Source of the DNA: Pisaster brevispinus | Taxonomy: Eukaryota; Echinodermata; Asteroidea; Forcipulatida; Asteriidae | DNA: 64,000 nucleotides | NCBI GenBank assembly: GCA_023634235.1 | Contig: JAMKCF010000006.1 | Span: 4,433,421-4,497,420 of the forward strand | Reading direction: 5' to 3' | In this document: in pieces, positions 38,068 through 50,854 of the stretch | How the letters are laid out: every line of letters begins with the position of its first letter | Position numbering within the stretch: the stretch's first letter is position 1 | Program-made: the position numbers and the translations under genes | Notes under the pieces: model-generated | Databases searched by the model: none | Told to the model about the DNA's origin: nothing | Seen by the model: only the letters and a program-made list of their open reading frames with translations

Positions 38068-38190
38068 TATATGACTTTCATCTCATAATTATGACTAGCA
38101 CTTAGTCATAAATATGACTTACATCTCATATTTATGACTTAATTGATACAGTCATAATTCTGACTCAAACTTAATCATAACTAATGAGAT
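38068..38190. repeat. Short repeat cluster of ATGACTTACATCTCATAATTATGAC
   Basis: The words ATCTCATAATTATGAC, TAGTCATAAATATGACTT, TCATAATTCTGACT and ATGAGATG recur in direct and inverted orientation over 120 bp, so the segment can fold into a hairpin. Confidence 0.6.
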
Positions 38191-38629
38191 GTCGTCCTAA
38201 TTATGTTTTAAATGTTTCCGCATTGTCTCTTTAGGCTGTCGTACCTTTCGGAAGAAAAAGCAAAAGTTGTGTGTTTTTCATTACGATATTAAGCTTTTTT
38301 CCATCAATGTTTGAGAAGAGACCCCCCCCCCAAAAAAAAAAAACAAACCAAACAATCGTGTAACTAATGTTTTGAATTGGATGTTTAGTCATAAAGTACA
38401 AATGGGACTATGTCACGGGAAAAAATACCACAAACAATAAATCTGCCCTCAACCCGCTCAAATACTAAAAATGGCCTTACAGTCCAACCGTTCCAAAATA
38501 TGATTCAACTTTTGATACAGTATAAACGTATCTGTTCCCCTTTCTGTCAAAAGTCTTTTCGCCGTTTGTATTTTTATATTTTGATGTCTTTTTATGTTCT
38601 GTGAAGGCCCCGAAAGGTTAGCTTTGGTG

Positions 38630-39135
38630 GATGGGTCACAATCGTTAAAGATGATTCAAATTTATACCCAGTTTGGTCTGCCCCCAATACCAGTGAGAGT
38701 CGAGCAGGTCTTTGATGGTACATCCGCTTCTCAACTCTGACAACTATTCACACTGGCTCCCTCCCCATTGAAATAGTAACTTGAGAAACTCTGCCAAACT
38801 CTGTTCAGGTCAATGCAGGACTAATCGGTACAAAAACAGCTGCACTCCCTCCCTAGTTAAATTGCTCAATCAATAAATTTACTGTTTGGTCTCGTTTTTC
38901 TCTGGCATTTTAAAAATGTACTTTATCTTGCTATTGTATATTTTTGTTTTTGTTTTACATTTTTTGTTCATCCCTAATGTAACCTTATAGTCTTGTAAGG
39001 TATCTTGCAGTTTGCAATGTTAAACTGAATTTTGCTATACCTTGAACCCAAGTCAATCCTTAGGCTGTAATGTTTTTGTTTTTTAATAGACCAATGAATA
39101 TAAATATAAATAAAATAAATGAACAAATAAATCAT
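38630..39135. mobile_element. Possible 3' tail of a non-LTR retroelement
   Basis: The segment ends in AT-rich (AATAAATA)-like units (~39,095-39,130), with poly-A signal-like AATAAA words, after ~450 bp of non-coding sequence. That layout suits a LINE 3' UTR. No reverse transcriptase frame is visible upstream, so this is tentative. Confidence 0.25.
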
Positions 39136-39139
39136 AAAA

Positions 39140-40436
39140 AAAAAAAAATGGTTCCTATCTTACAGATTTCATCAAAATCCTAACGAGTTTGGCGCACGGA
39201 ATTTCATTTGCAGTTATGCTACTCTCGAATCGATTGATTATGCTGAAATCTCTTGAGTGTTAAAGCCATTCAAATCATCATTTGTTGTTATACATTTCAA
39301 AGGATGAGAATCAAAACAGTTTATTTAACTTTAAGGGGCCAGTACATGATTGACAATTACCTGAAATATGATGGCTAATAAGCCCGAGCAAATAGGAGTG
39401 GGGGGACACTATTTTAACTGATACTTTTTTATTTATCACAACGACAACGTGCTAGCTGAATAACTCAACGCGGTGTGTTGATTGATTTCATCATCAAATG
39501 TTGACGTACATCTTCCGGAATTGTTTTGACTTTCCCTTAAAAAAAAAAATTCCCAAGAGTGGATTCACCAGGACTTTCTAGCAGATTATGACTTACCAAA
39601 GTCAAAGTTTGGCACATGGGATATATATTGGAAATGATGCTGAAGTAGAGGGTACGTGACTTACTCTAGCCCCAGTCTGTGTGTGGGATTTCCACCCCCT
39701 CAGTTTTGAACAACGCTGGCTAGCTCTTTGTTTTCTACTGGATTCACCAGAGATAGTTTTCGAAAGATAACCCCCCCAAAACCCCCCCCCCCCCCAAAAA
39801 AACAACCAGGCTGTGTTTTTTTAAACAGTTTTAAGCATGCTGCACTAGCTAGTTAGTCTCATTACTAACTAGTGTGTACAGTATGTTATTATTTTCCTCA
39901 TTTGGATTCAGTGATGGAACAATAATGTTAAACAAACACAATTATTTGAGAACTTTTGCCACGATCAACAACTTAATAAATATAATAAATGAAATGTTTT
40001 CATCAAGAAAAACAATCCAGATTTAAAAATCGGTAAATAAGTATTAGCAATATAATACAAGAATTGTTCATTTTATATGGTCTAGCTTAATCCGATTATT
40101 CTAAAGCTACTTATGTGGACATAAAGTGACAGCTTTCGACGCCATGAGCTCGGAACTCCGCGATACGGTTGAGCACCGTGAAGCTTACATGAATGCACGA
40201 CCGTGCAGAGGCGCGTAACTCCCCGCCGCCCACACCGCGAGACTCCAGTGCCGATGGTAGTTGGGTTTATACGACACAGCTCGTTACCTCACAGCAATGA
40301 AGACTATAACGTTATTGAATATTAATGCCCGTTGATTAAAAAAACAAATGGTACATGGAATATATTTTCACGCGGAGGTTTCTCGTTCAAGGTACAGTGA
40401 GGAGGGACGGGGGGGGGGGGGTCATTAAAATATATA

Positions 40437-40469
<33 letters not shown>

Positions 40470-41280
40470 GAGCATGCAATTTGTTTGATATAGACCAATA
40501 TACACAAATATCTGGAACCACTTGGTTTCCATCAAATACTTTTAGGTTCCTGGATGGGTTCGCTCGTAAACGCACCCTTTATACTTCGTCCCTCGTTAGT
40601 TATCATGGAATCAAAGACGGGTGTGTAAGTAATTTATGGCTATAGCCATGCTTTTTATGGTTTTCAGTCAAGAAGGCAATAATAGTTTGATATATGAGAT
40701 TCATATCGTCACATGTACATCCTATAGTTTGGAGATAAATTTGACATTAATAAACAACTGTTTACAATCTCAGGTATATCACAAACTTTGCAATTTTGTC
40801 AGTCTCGAAAGTTGCTCATGAGTCTCAGTGAGCTTCCAGTGGTTGACGAAATTTGCTTTAAAAAGGAAGAAAATTAACATCTACTAATATTAGCATCGAT
40901 GTATTGCCAATTTTGGGCCCGGTTTAAAAGTTTTTAAAATGTAGACAATAAATATAAGAATCATGGCTAAGATCCAGTACCGTACAAAAAAAAAAAAAAT
41001 GTATCTTATAAAATACATGTTGACCGAAATGTCTCTGAAATTGTAAAAAGGGTATAGATGATTTTGCATTTACAAGGAAGAGAAATAAGATACAAGATGA
41101 CATATTTTAAGACGGATAGTAGTTCTTAAGCCGACTTGTTCAGCACAGAGCGGTGCTGCACACAAAGGGCAACTTATTAGTGGTCATAAAAAAGACTCAC
41201 TGATTCAAATGTCGTACACCCTTCAAATTCCCAGCAGGAAAACACCAGGTGTGTTACAATTCTAATGAGTTATGAATGAA
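39140..41280. other. Gene-free stretch
   Basis: Holds a C-run/A-run junction at 39,782-39,802 and a G run plus long A run at ~40,411-40,466. A GC-richer patch at 40,140-40,290 is open for only ~24 codons. No gene supported. Confidence 0.5.
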
Positions 41281-41339
41281 GCTAGAAATTGGCCTCCTTT
41301 TTTTACTTTATAGGCCCTATTATATACTATTTTATAGAA

Positions 41340-43415
41340 AAACGCTGCCTTTGCGGCTGTGAATGTTGTTTGCTCACGTTGTTACCAGAGCCCAGACCGC
41401 TGCACTATCCAGACCACCACCGGTTCAACGCTATGGCGTCACGCTGCGCCGAACACCGGGATTTTGTGTTTTTGCGGCTCTTCGGGTAAATTCCCCGGTA
41501 CACATAAACAAAACACAACCATTCCCAATTGACTCCAACAAAAGTCATGTGTATTTAGCGGGCCCTGGCATCTATGGCTGTTACTGTTCTTCAAAACAAT
41601 GGGGCCCGATGGAAAAACTTTGCTCAAAGATTCCACTATATTCTACAGATTTGTTCATTGTGCCGGGTCATGGGCCATACCGAATTCGGGGCCAGCCTGA
41701 CCCGTTTTCCGTCGGGTCAATAATGGGTCCCCCCAACAACACAGTTTTTCGATTGCACGTATATTATACGAACGCGCAACATAAAGGTGACCGACTCTAA
41801 TGAAATGTCCACAAGTCGGTTGTAATGTGTTTGTTGAGCTAGAGAAAGGACATGAATGTTAAATTCTACCAAACACATTGATGCATTATCCCCTGCAAGA
41901 ATACAGTTCAACGAGAAGGGCTCCCGTTTGACCCCCCCCCCACCCCTCGCCGCCCCGTTCTTTGTCTTTGCTTGTCCGTTATAACTGATTTGTTTGTTCT
42001 TCCCATTTACATTTTCCAATACCTTTTCTCCGGCCTTTTGTGTGTGCGTGTGGGCATATCTACGCAACATAAGGCAAAAGGGATCCGGGATAATTTCATA
42101 CCGGGAACAGTCCTCGCTTCGCTATCGTGTACAAAACCAACAGGGACAGTGCTAAAGAAAGTCCAAACAATGGGAGAACAAAGGCTTGTCCTCAGTTACC
42201 CCATTTACAACCATGTCGGCCTATGTGTTTGTTCCAGTTCGCTTCTATTTTTTCCTTTCCACCTGTCTTCATTCCCGATACCTTGTTTTCCAGGGCCTGG
42301 TCGTATTAACACGATACGGGAAGCATTTGCCGAGACTCGTTGGACATTGATACACAAAAAAACCTTGTGTGTTTCGCTTTCGGTGTTACGATAAATTGAA
42401 ACGTAATGCCGTGCCTTTATCTGCCAAGGATCTCGACCAAAATAATAATAATTGGAAATTGAAGCCAGTTATTGAAAACCAAAACCGTTCGTTTATGTTT
42501 GTTTATTTAAAAAAAAACCGAGAGCATTTTCTAATAACCCTTACACAATCCACTCACTTGCCACAACCGATTTTTTTAAAAAGTGACTTTACATCATTAA
42601 CCGAAACCCCACGGGCCATTAAACATAGACCTGGGTTTTTTTTAAACTGTAAAACAAAAATGAGAAATCAGAGAAAGATTTTCACTCACGTCCGCTCTGT
42701 AAAAATTAATCCATCCAAAGGAATATGTTTTATTGTAAATTAGTTTAGATCTGATGGATTTTACCCCGCGGATAAAACGGAGTGAAGCTTCCAATGGCTT
42801 CGTCAGCGCCCGATGCCAAAAGCGCCCTCTGCCTTTAGAATTTACATTGAAACATACACTGCGTACATTTATTATTCTACAATTGCTTGGTGTCAAACTT
42901 AACATGGAGACCTGTGGATCCCCCCCCCCAATAATTCACATGGCGGTACTTTCACATCGCCAATACCGGCACGATGATAAAATGTTAGATTTCCTTTTTC
43001 GTTTCCTGTCTTCGTGAGCTCATTTAGGTGAAGACAAGAAGAAGACAAGTTTGAGACTCACCGCGATTGGATCAATTATTCCCGAGAACTTCTAATGTTC
43101 ACCAACGATTCTAATTTCAGGTGTCAAAAGGAGACGAGCAGCGTAAACAACCCACGGAGGTGCCCCCGGCACGGCGTAATTGTAGGCCCCACATTGATAA
43201 TAACGACGTGTCCCTGTGTCCTCAACGAGGGACGTTATCACAAGGGGGCCACACAGGACGAAAACACGGACAACAACTTCGGCCCTTCTACGGTACTCCT
43301 CTCCCCAACTGGACGCATCACAGACAAGCCTCGAAAAAGCCTCCCTCCATCCTTTCAAGGAAGGCCGAGCAATGCTTTACTTTCTTTTTAGGAGACCATT
43401 CACGAAAACTATAAA
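41340..43415 (+). other. Stop-poor, GC-richer region with unassigned open frames
   Basis: Frames of 90-145 codons occur on both strands (for example 41,363-41,800 and 41,972-42,394 on plus, 41,717-42,070 on minus). At 43,130 an acceptor-like CTAATTTCAG precedes ~95 open codons (VSKGDEQRKQPTEVPP), but a second plus frame and the minus frame are equally open there. None matches a domain I recognise. I read the region as possibly containing unrecognised exons but cannot define them. Confidence 0.2.
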
Positions 43416-44479
43416 GTTTACACGGGAAACAAATCTTACCAACTGGTCTGGAAAAAAAATGTGTTTGTACAGATGTTAAACAATGCCTTTAAATCGGCAT
43501 GTAATAATTGTTACGTATATAGGTTTTGTTATGAGTTTCGAAACAATTTCGGGAAATGGATAGAGGTCTGGCTTAAATAAGATTGTCTAGTGTTAAATAA
43601 AATAAATAAATAAATGAAATAACGTCCATTATAACGTTCTCAAAATCCCTGAGCTACAAGAGGATGTTTCTGTCATAAAATCGGCATTGCTTCTAAGTTT
43701 TTACGAGGAAAGACACCGATGAGCGAGTTCTTAAATTAGAACTCCTGTGGTTTGAGAAACGAATGACGTCCATTAAAGCATCCTATTTGAGTTCCAAACG
43801 ACACGGGTATGCCCCCCTCTGTCCGATCCCTCCACCCCACCCCCTTGCCGACTCTCTATCGCTCAATCATTGCTTAAAACATCTTGAACAGGGCACAATG
43901 CCTAGAGACAAACTACGGCACTTCATGGTTCCTGCTTCAAAATGAAATGCCTCAGACCCGAGGTAAGGCGAACCCAACAGGCTCCTGTAATTGAGTACAC
44001 GGGTACATCATACCTTCGTGTCAGAACAAGGAAGTTTATTGAGACGTAAATTGATTTGTAAACAAACACGACAACTGGAAGCCACGTGGTGCAGTCAGCG
44101 ACGGTGGAGAAGGTAAATAAACAAAATGTCGGTCACTCTCTGACGTCCATAATTGACAGTCGTCAAGAGTGTGGTCGGCCAGTTCAGTTCGGAGGGAGTT
44201 TTGTCTTTAAAGGAGAAGGTGCAGCTAGGCGTCCCAATCCACAAATAAAGTTGTCATGTATAGGTGACCAAAAAGTCGTTAACGAAAAGTTACACAAACA
44301 CAGATGTTGAGCCTATAAAAGTTTGCGTCGTGTAAAATCATTGTGAAAATAAACCCCAAGATCCACCTGAAGTTTTTTGAGTTGGTCCTCGAAATTTTTT
44401 ATTGAAATCTCTCACCACAACATAGGTAGGATTGAAAATATAATGTTCACAGAATTACACATAAGGCCTAACTTACAAA

Positions 44480-44700
44480 GATGGTCATGGTGGAATTATT
44501 TCAACCTGAAATGCTTTTGGTACAACCAAAATTAAGGACAACATTATTTACATGCTGAAAATTGTGCATGGTTTTTCACTATTTTCTCCTGACTCACACA
44601 ACTGATCAAACCCAAATTTTCACAGGTTTGTTACTTCATGTAATGTATTATGGTTGATCACACAAAAACACGAGGGGTAGAAATTTACTGTAATTGTCTT
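44480..44700 (+). repeat. Interspersed repeat R1, partial copy
   Basis: ACCTGAAATGCTTTT, CTGAAAATTGTGCATGGTTTTTCAC, ATTTTCTCCTGACTC, TTTTCACAGGTTTGTTA and GGTTGATCACACAAAA follow the order seen at 58,380-58,560 and 18,660-18,790. Confidence 0.6.
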
Positions 44701-45964
44701 TTAATTCCGCGCCATTTCAAATGAGATATAGATTTGTTATTATTCTCTCCTTTAAAGTTGATCACCCTTACACAAAATATATCCAGCGCATGAGCTTTGG
44801 AGTTTGTATAGTCTTCATCCAAGACATAAATTTTATCCGATGCTAACAATTCTTCTACATCGACAGAGGGCGCACTTTAAATACTTTGCTTCATCAAGAC
44901 GCGCGCATAATATGTATGGGTGAAGTGGATCACAAGGCATGTACCAATCATCTCTATACTTTAACACACTAGTTTCCTCTTGAACAGAAGTACCCCCTAG
45001 CATTCTCTAAAGAATGCCTGGGATTCCAAGCACACAATGAAGACACCATTGGGGGCGGGGGGGGGGGGGTACCGGGTACACAATGCCCCATATCGAGCAC
45101 CAAATGTAGAAATCAGTGGCTAAAACCTAAACCAAAACGAACCCCAACGGGGGATCGGAGTGATAATTGTGTTTATATAATTAACCCCAAAAGCACAATA
45201 ATGCCATTTCTATGATTTAGTATCGTCAGTGATCCAGGGAAAGGTTCAAGCTCATTTCTTTCTTTTGTCTTTTTTTATGCCGAGTATCAATCGTTCAGAT
45301 AAATATTTTCGTCTGAACGATATGAGAAGAGTCCTCAGATACTCATATTATCTGGTAGGGAATATCAGATCACACGGTTACCTTTCTCACTTGCTCTTTA
45401 CTTCATAACCTAATCTGGGTGAAATACAGTACTTTTTATGTGGTTATAGCGAGTGGAAAAACTGGCGGTTGGATACAGCTATTTGTCCTTTTGAAATAAC
45501 GATTTGCCAGATTGAAACAAGCACAAATAAAACATTCTCATAATCCCTGACCTATGAGAATGTTTATTTAAAAATAGTTTAGCAACGTTTCTTACCTTTT
45601 TCGAAGATTACACACTGACGACTGCGACCGAATTCTTCATCAGTTCAGACCGGGGAGAATACGCTCTTGTGCCCCGTGGGTTGCCGCCTCGGATTGCGGT
45701 CAAGCACAACTAATTTCGTACTCCCACAAATACACGTGTTCATACTTCTTATAAACTGACTGCATACATAGTCATGGTCATGGTCGAAAATCCAAGCACT
45801 TCACGTCAGACCCCCTCACGTTGTCCGTTTGCAGTACTGTCCATTTGCGGATTCCTAACTCATAAACCAAAAATACACCACAACGATGGTTTATTTTGAG
45901 TGCGGATTGGTAGTATTCGAATTAAAAATAAATAAATTAGTGTCTGTTTTGTACACGAAGGCAG

Positions 45965-46075
45965 TGTCCGAGTAGTGGCGGCTACGGCTACGACTGTGGC
46001 TGTTGCTAAGTGTGTTGCCACAGGCAGCCTATGCTTTAACGCATGATAACGCGGTGACCAAGCCACAGCCACATC
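45965..46075. repeat. GGCTACGGCTACG foldback repeat, copy
   Basis: GGCGGCTACGGCTACGACTG at the left pairs loosely with AAGCCACAGCCACA at the right. Inside are TTGCTAAG and GTGTTGCC, as at 50,715-50,852. Confidence 0.55.
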
Positions 46076-46959
46076 CGCTCATTCAGAAAAGATCATGATT
46101 GAGTCAAAAATATCATCTCGACAGTTGTCATTTACGCGCTTGACGAAAGTGTTCTTACCTGGGCACCGTTACTACGATTTTTACAGCTGTGTGACGTCAT
46201 GCATGAAGTGTCTGGACTTTAACGCCCAAACCAGACTGCCGCACGGTATGTCGTCCCCACAGCGATAAAACCCGTGTATTTCAGCTCATGGAAACGCCAT
46301 TGTACGATGTAATACATTGGCATTCCGGTCGCACATTCCTTGTTCTAAGAATGGATGTGCCACCTTTTTGTTCAGTTGAAAAGAAAGTATAAAAAGCGGT
46401 TAACGACGCGTGGTGCATTCATTAGGAGGAATGGTAAGTTGTAAAAAAAGGCATAATGATCTGAAGCTGAATCTGAACTCCAAGTCGGCAACAAGCGTTC
46501 TATGCAAATATCACACCAACTTTTGTTAAAGAAGACAAAGAAGATATTTCAGTTTTAGATGCGAGAGGAAAACCCCACTACAAGGGAAACCCACAGAGTC
46601 AGGCGAGGACTGAAAACCCAATCCACATGCAAGGCTCCCGAGTCCGTGAACCGAACCAGCTGGACAACAGAGGTGAAAACGCAGGGCAAGAAACCACTGG
46701 GCCAACCCGAATGGTGTCATCATCATCCTCACTGGGCTGTAAAGCCCTCCTGCAAATTCCATTCTCTTCTGTCACTTCACTTCATTCTACTCCATGTTGC
46801 CGCGTTCATATATGTGGTGATTACATCTTTATCTCCTTTTTTGTCTTCGTCTTCTGCAAAATAAAATGCAAATGTTCCCGTTTTTTAAAGAAAGTATTCC
46901 CACTTTTCACAACATTTCACTTACCGTGCAAGCAATATTATTTGTTTTGCGCCATGTGA

Positions 46960-48820
46960 TAATTAAAAACAAAGACACCGATTCCATTTAACAATCCACA
47001 GCAGAAATCTCTGGTTGTTCCTACTATGCTAAATGGAGTGCCGGTTTCACATGGCTAAAAAAGAACATCTGATAAAGTGACGAGATGGGTATTCATCGAC
47101 GTCTCTTCATCCTGAACTCGTTATTCAATTTAAAATGTATAACCATTCCCGCAGACAAAATGTTTCTGTTTGAGGTAAACTGTTCAAATCGAAGAAATAT
47201 CACTTCAAAAATGCGTGGTCTGAATTTTTGCCAATTTGACCCAAACATTTAGATTTGAGAAAGTTACAAGCTTTCATTTAAGGTATTGCGCGACCCCCCC
47301 CCCCCCACACACAACAAAACCCATCAATGATAGCAAAGTGGTGGCTAATTAAAGACTAAAAATGAAATACCCTCACATCCATCAGCCAAGTACAAAAAAA
47401 TTTGTGTTTCATGGTTACATGTATCGCTACATGTAGGCCTACCTTGCGTGCATTGTCCGCGGCCTATAGCCGGAAGTTTGTGTATGCTTTTGTTTTGAAA
47501 CAGCATCATCTGTCAACATTTGTTCCCATTGATTACTTCGATAAAGCAATTGGAATAAGCCCACGAGAATACAAATCCAAGAACACCCAAAATAAAAACC
47601 ACACATCGATTTAAATTTCACCATCATGAATTTAATTTTTTTTTCTGACTTCGTATAATGAATTATTGCTTATATCAAAATATAAATCATTCGTGGAAGA
47701 AAAGATCCGTATAAAGTGAATATGAAACTAAAAAATAAACATAATACCAATTTTATTTTGGTATCACTGAATACATTCATTGATATGTCTCAGTAGTTTA
47801 ATAATGAAGTAAACTTCTACACTGAATCATTTAGGCATAGTTGAATCTATTCTCCCATTGAGGTGATTATCTTCAGTCTTAAATATGGTTAGCTTTTGAG
47901 AAAAGAAAAGAAGTCTTTGTTTTGTTGGCTAATTGGAATAACAAGAAAACTGCCGCCCCCTTCCGTTCAGTTACATGAGCCAACTTCCGCATTGACTGTA
48001 CAGATTGGAAAAGAATCGGTTTCCCGTAATGTTTCCCTTTTAAAAACAATCACAGCCTCGGTTTATCCGCTGTTTCTCAGCTAAATCATCGCAGAAAGAC
48101 GTAAACATTACTACTAATTAAGACGTCATTCCCAGTTCGAACTCTAAAAGAAAACACGTCTTTTTGGTTTGACGTTTCTGTGATTTGGACGTTGATTATG
48201 GAAAGGCCAGATACAGCGGATCAGAAAGCCACAGAAAGACGTCTTTAAAGACCGGTGTCGTCACGATCAGAGCAGGCCCGTGATTTATGACCTCTCACCC
48301 AGTTTACTGAACGCGCATTACCCTCCTCCGCATCATAACCTATGGAGAGAGCGTGCGCATGCAGGAACTAAGTGAGAGTTCATAATTCCAACCACAGGCG
48401 ACACAGCACCTTAAACTATCTACATTTTTACATCTTTCTACGATTACAACTTGAAACCCGGATGTTCACTGTAAGCCTCGAACTATTACTTGATTGAATT
48501 CATAGTTTTAATATAATATATTTATATCATATATATATTTCTATTTTAAGAATTTGATTCTCTGTACTATCGTGTACAAAAAATCCACATACAGAGAAGT
48601 CAAATACAAAAATGCTAATTACTTAACTACGACTGAAAATCTAACCTTACTGGAAAAATATACGAGTGTCAATCTAAAGTACTTTTTGTCAGTATTGGAT
48701 GTCATTGAAACCTAAACTTATTAATATTCACATTTGTCCACCAATTAATTTCTTATCTAGAATTCATTACAGTACTAATATTCTCCATAAAGTTTTACAA
48801 GCACGTCCATTACATGATAT
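46960..48820. other. Gene-free stretch
   Basis: AT-rich sequence with a C run near 47,295-47,307. Nothing coding is supportable. Confidence 0.5.
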
Positions 48821-48832
48821 GATACAACGTAA

Positions 48833-49471
48833 ATGGAAGGGCTATATGGACGCATTGACCTAATTAACCTGACGTCATCACACGGCTCAAATCTTGTTGG
48901 CGCCATTTTTGGGAGTCAGTTTCATATTGTGCTGTTGTGCAGCGCACATCTCAGGCAACATGCACGTGGTAAGAAGCACGCAAGATCTTTAATAGACGTT
49001 GCAAGTCTCGCGCGTATTCAACAATATTTTGGGACCACTTTGGTTCGTGTGAAGGAAAGGAACCCACTCACTTTAACGGGTACCAATGTTCGAATACGCG
49101 CGAGACTTGCGAAGTCTATGGTCACGTCACATGAGGCAATTTACAGGCAACTAGTTCAAGGCAAGAAGAAGAGAAAACAAAATATCACTAGGCACTTTTC
49201 ACATAATGTTTTCTTTGGGACAAAAGATACTGTTGGAAAAATTGTGTCTCGTGCTGCAAAAGTGATCCTTTTGCAAAAAAAGTTCCTTTTTTTTGTCCGT
49301 TTTCTCCAAGTTGCCAGTAATTTGAATCCCAAAACCGCGTGTGGCATCAATGCAAGCGGGTCAATACTTGAATCAATGTCAGAACAAAAAGTATTTCTAA
49401 GAAAAGGGCAAATTCTCTCAGTTTTAAATATCCACTTAGTTTACTTCACTAAGTATCCACTTAATGCCTAA
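48833..49471 (+). pseudogene. 212-codon open frame over repeats; doubtful gene
   Basis: This is the longest non-satellite open frame outside the CUB gene. It is basic, with RGKKHARS and GKKKRKQN, but matches no family I know. It overlaps an inverted repeat at 48,993-49,118 and ends on the first bases of a MITE at 49,467. These suggest a decayed or chance frame over repeat sequence. A transposon-derived protein remnant remains possible. Confidence 0.2.
48993..49118. repeat. Foldback with AATACGCGCGAGACTTGC arms
   Basis: The left arm (48,993-49,023; GCAAGTCTCGCGCGTATTC) and right arm (~49,086-49,118; GAATACGCGCGAGACTTGC) are inverted copies around a ~65-bp spacer. A related half copy (GAATACGCATGAGACTTGC then AGTCTA) occurs at 53,467-53,500. 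Confidence 0.65.
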
Positions 49472-49662
49472 TTTCAAAAAGCTGGTTTAGCATAACAAGA
49501 ACAAAATGCTAAGCATGGAAAACTCTCGCTTAGCAGAAACAGGTGACCAGCTAAAATGTAATTCAAATTACATTTATGCAACCAGTGATCTGCGATCTTT
49601 TCGCTTAGCAGAGATATACCCTGAGCAATATTATTTGGGCTTAACAGCTTTGTGAAATTAGG
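49467..49662. mobile_element. Hairpin MITE (TGCTTAGCA family) with CCTAATTTCA TIRs
   Basis: The element is bounded by CCTAATTTCA and TGAAATTAGG. It contains AATGCTAAGCATGG, CTCGCTTAGCAG, GACCAGCTAAAATG and TTTCGCTTAGCAG, so both arms fold. A central palindrome (TGTAATTCAAATTACA) marks the tip. About 196 bp, no coding capacity. Confidence 0.75.
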
Positions 49663-49704
49663 GGGTGTGCACAGTAGACACAGTACACAATGATTGTGTG
49701 TTAC

Positions 49705-50493
49705 GTAGGACCTCGTTGTGCTGTTAGGACCTACTACAGTAAGACCTCCTTGTGCTATGGTGGGACCTACTACAGTAGGACCTTGTGCTAGGGTAGGACC
49801 TACTACAGTAGGACCTTGTGCTAGGGTAGGACCTACTACAGTAGGACCTTGTGCTAGGGTAGGACCTACTACAGTAGGACCTCCTTGGGCTGTGGTAGGA
49901 CCTACTACAGTAGGACCTCCTTGGGCTATGGTAGGACCTACTACAGTAGGACCTTGTGCTAGGGTAGGACCTTGTGCTAGGGTAGGACCTACTACAGTAG
50001 GACCTACTACAGTAGGACCTACTACAGTAGGACCTACTACAGTAGGACCTTGTGCTAGGGTAGGACCTACTACAGTAGGACCTACTACAGTAGGACCTAC
50101 TACAGTAGGACCTACTACAGTAGGACCTACTACAGTAGGACCTTGTGCTAGGGTAGGACCTACTACAGTAGGACCTTGTGCTATGGTAGGACCTACTACA
50201 GTAGGACCTACTACAGTAGGACCTACTACAGTAGGACCTACTACAGTAGGACCTACTACAATAGGACCTACTACAGTTAGACCTACTACAGTAGGACCTC
50301 CTTGGGCTATGATTGGACCTACTACAGTAGGACCTTGTGCTAGGGTAGGACCTACTACAGTAGGACCTTGTGCTAGGGTAGGACCTACTACAGTAGGACC
50401 TTGTGCTATGGTAGGACCTACTACAGTAGGACCTTGTGCTAGGGTAGGACCTATTACAGTAGGACCTTGTGCTATGGTAGGACCTACTACACT
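49705..50493. repeat. Composite minisatellite of 15-, 18- and 21-bp units
   Basis: Units all begin AGGACCT: A = AGGACCTACTACAGT (15 bp), B = AGGACCTTGTGCTAGGGT (18 bp), C = AGGACCTCCTTGGGCTATGGT (21 bp). They alternate as A-B blocks with runs of A, giving ~790 bp. All units are multiples of three without stops, so both strands carry ~270-codon open frames (a PTTVG/PCARVG repeat on plus). I treat these as a by-product because there is no start context, signal or flanking exon. Confidence 0.95.
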
Positions 50494-50714
50494 GTATAAA
50501 GGCTCTAAAGTAGCAGAGTGTCAACTATAAAACTTGGAGAGGGTTGCCCTTATCTTGGGAAATATCTCTTCATAGATCTTATGCACATGGCCTATTGCAA
50601 CGGGGAGCCCTCATGTACATCATGCGTACGCAGCTGTGCATTTCTCATTGTTCCATAGTTGTTTCACATCCAAAATGGCAGCAGGGTGAGGTCAATGCAT
50701 AAGGTCCATTAGGC

Positions 50715-50852
50715 CGTATCTGAATTGGTGGCTCTGGCTACGACTGTTGCTAAGGGTGTTGCCGAAGGCTTTACTACACCTCAACGCGTAATGACCAAGA
50801 AACTCTAGACGTAGCCTTAGCTGTAGCCGCCAATTTCAGCACGGCTTTAGTT
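50715..50852. repeat. GGCTACG foldback repeat, copy
   Basis: Left end CTGAATTGGTGGCTCTGGCTACG and right end CGTAGCC, then GCTGTAGCCGCCAATTTCAG are inverted. GTTGCTAAG(G/T)GTGTTGCC in the middle is shared with 45,965-46,075. Confidence 0.65.
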
Positions 50853-50854
50853 CA

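Noticed and set aside
42369..42743. 124-codon plus-strand frame
   Set aside because: It is Lys/Asn-rich, has no donor or acceptor support and no recognisable domain.
49718..50530. 270-codon PTTVG-repeat protein on plus and 266-codon Ser/Tyr/Arg protein on minus
   Set aside because: The frames end almost exactly with the minisatellite, and both strands are open. Not called as genes, but the triplet-length rule is reported as a finding.
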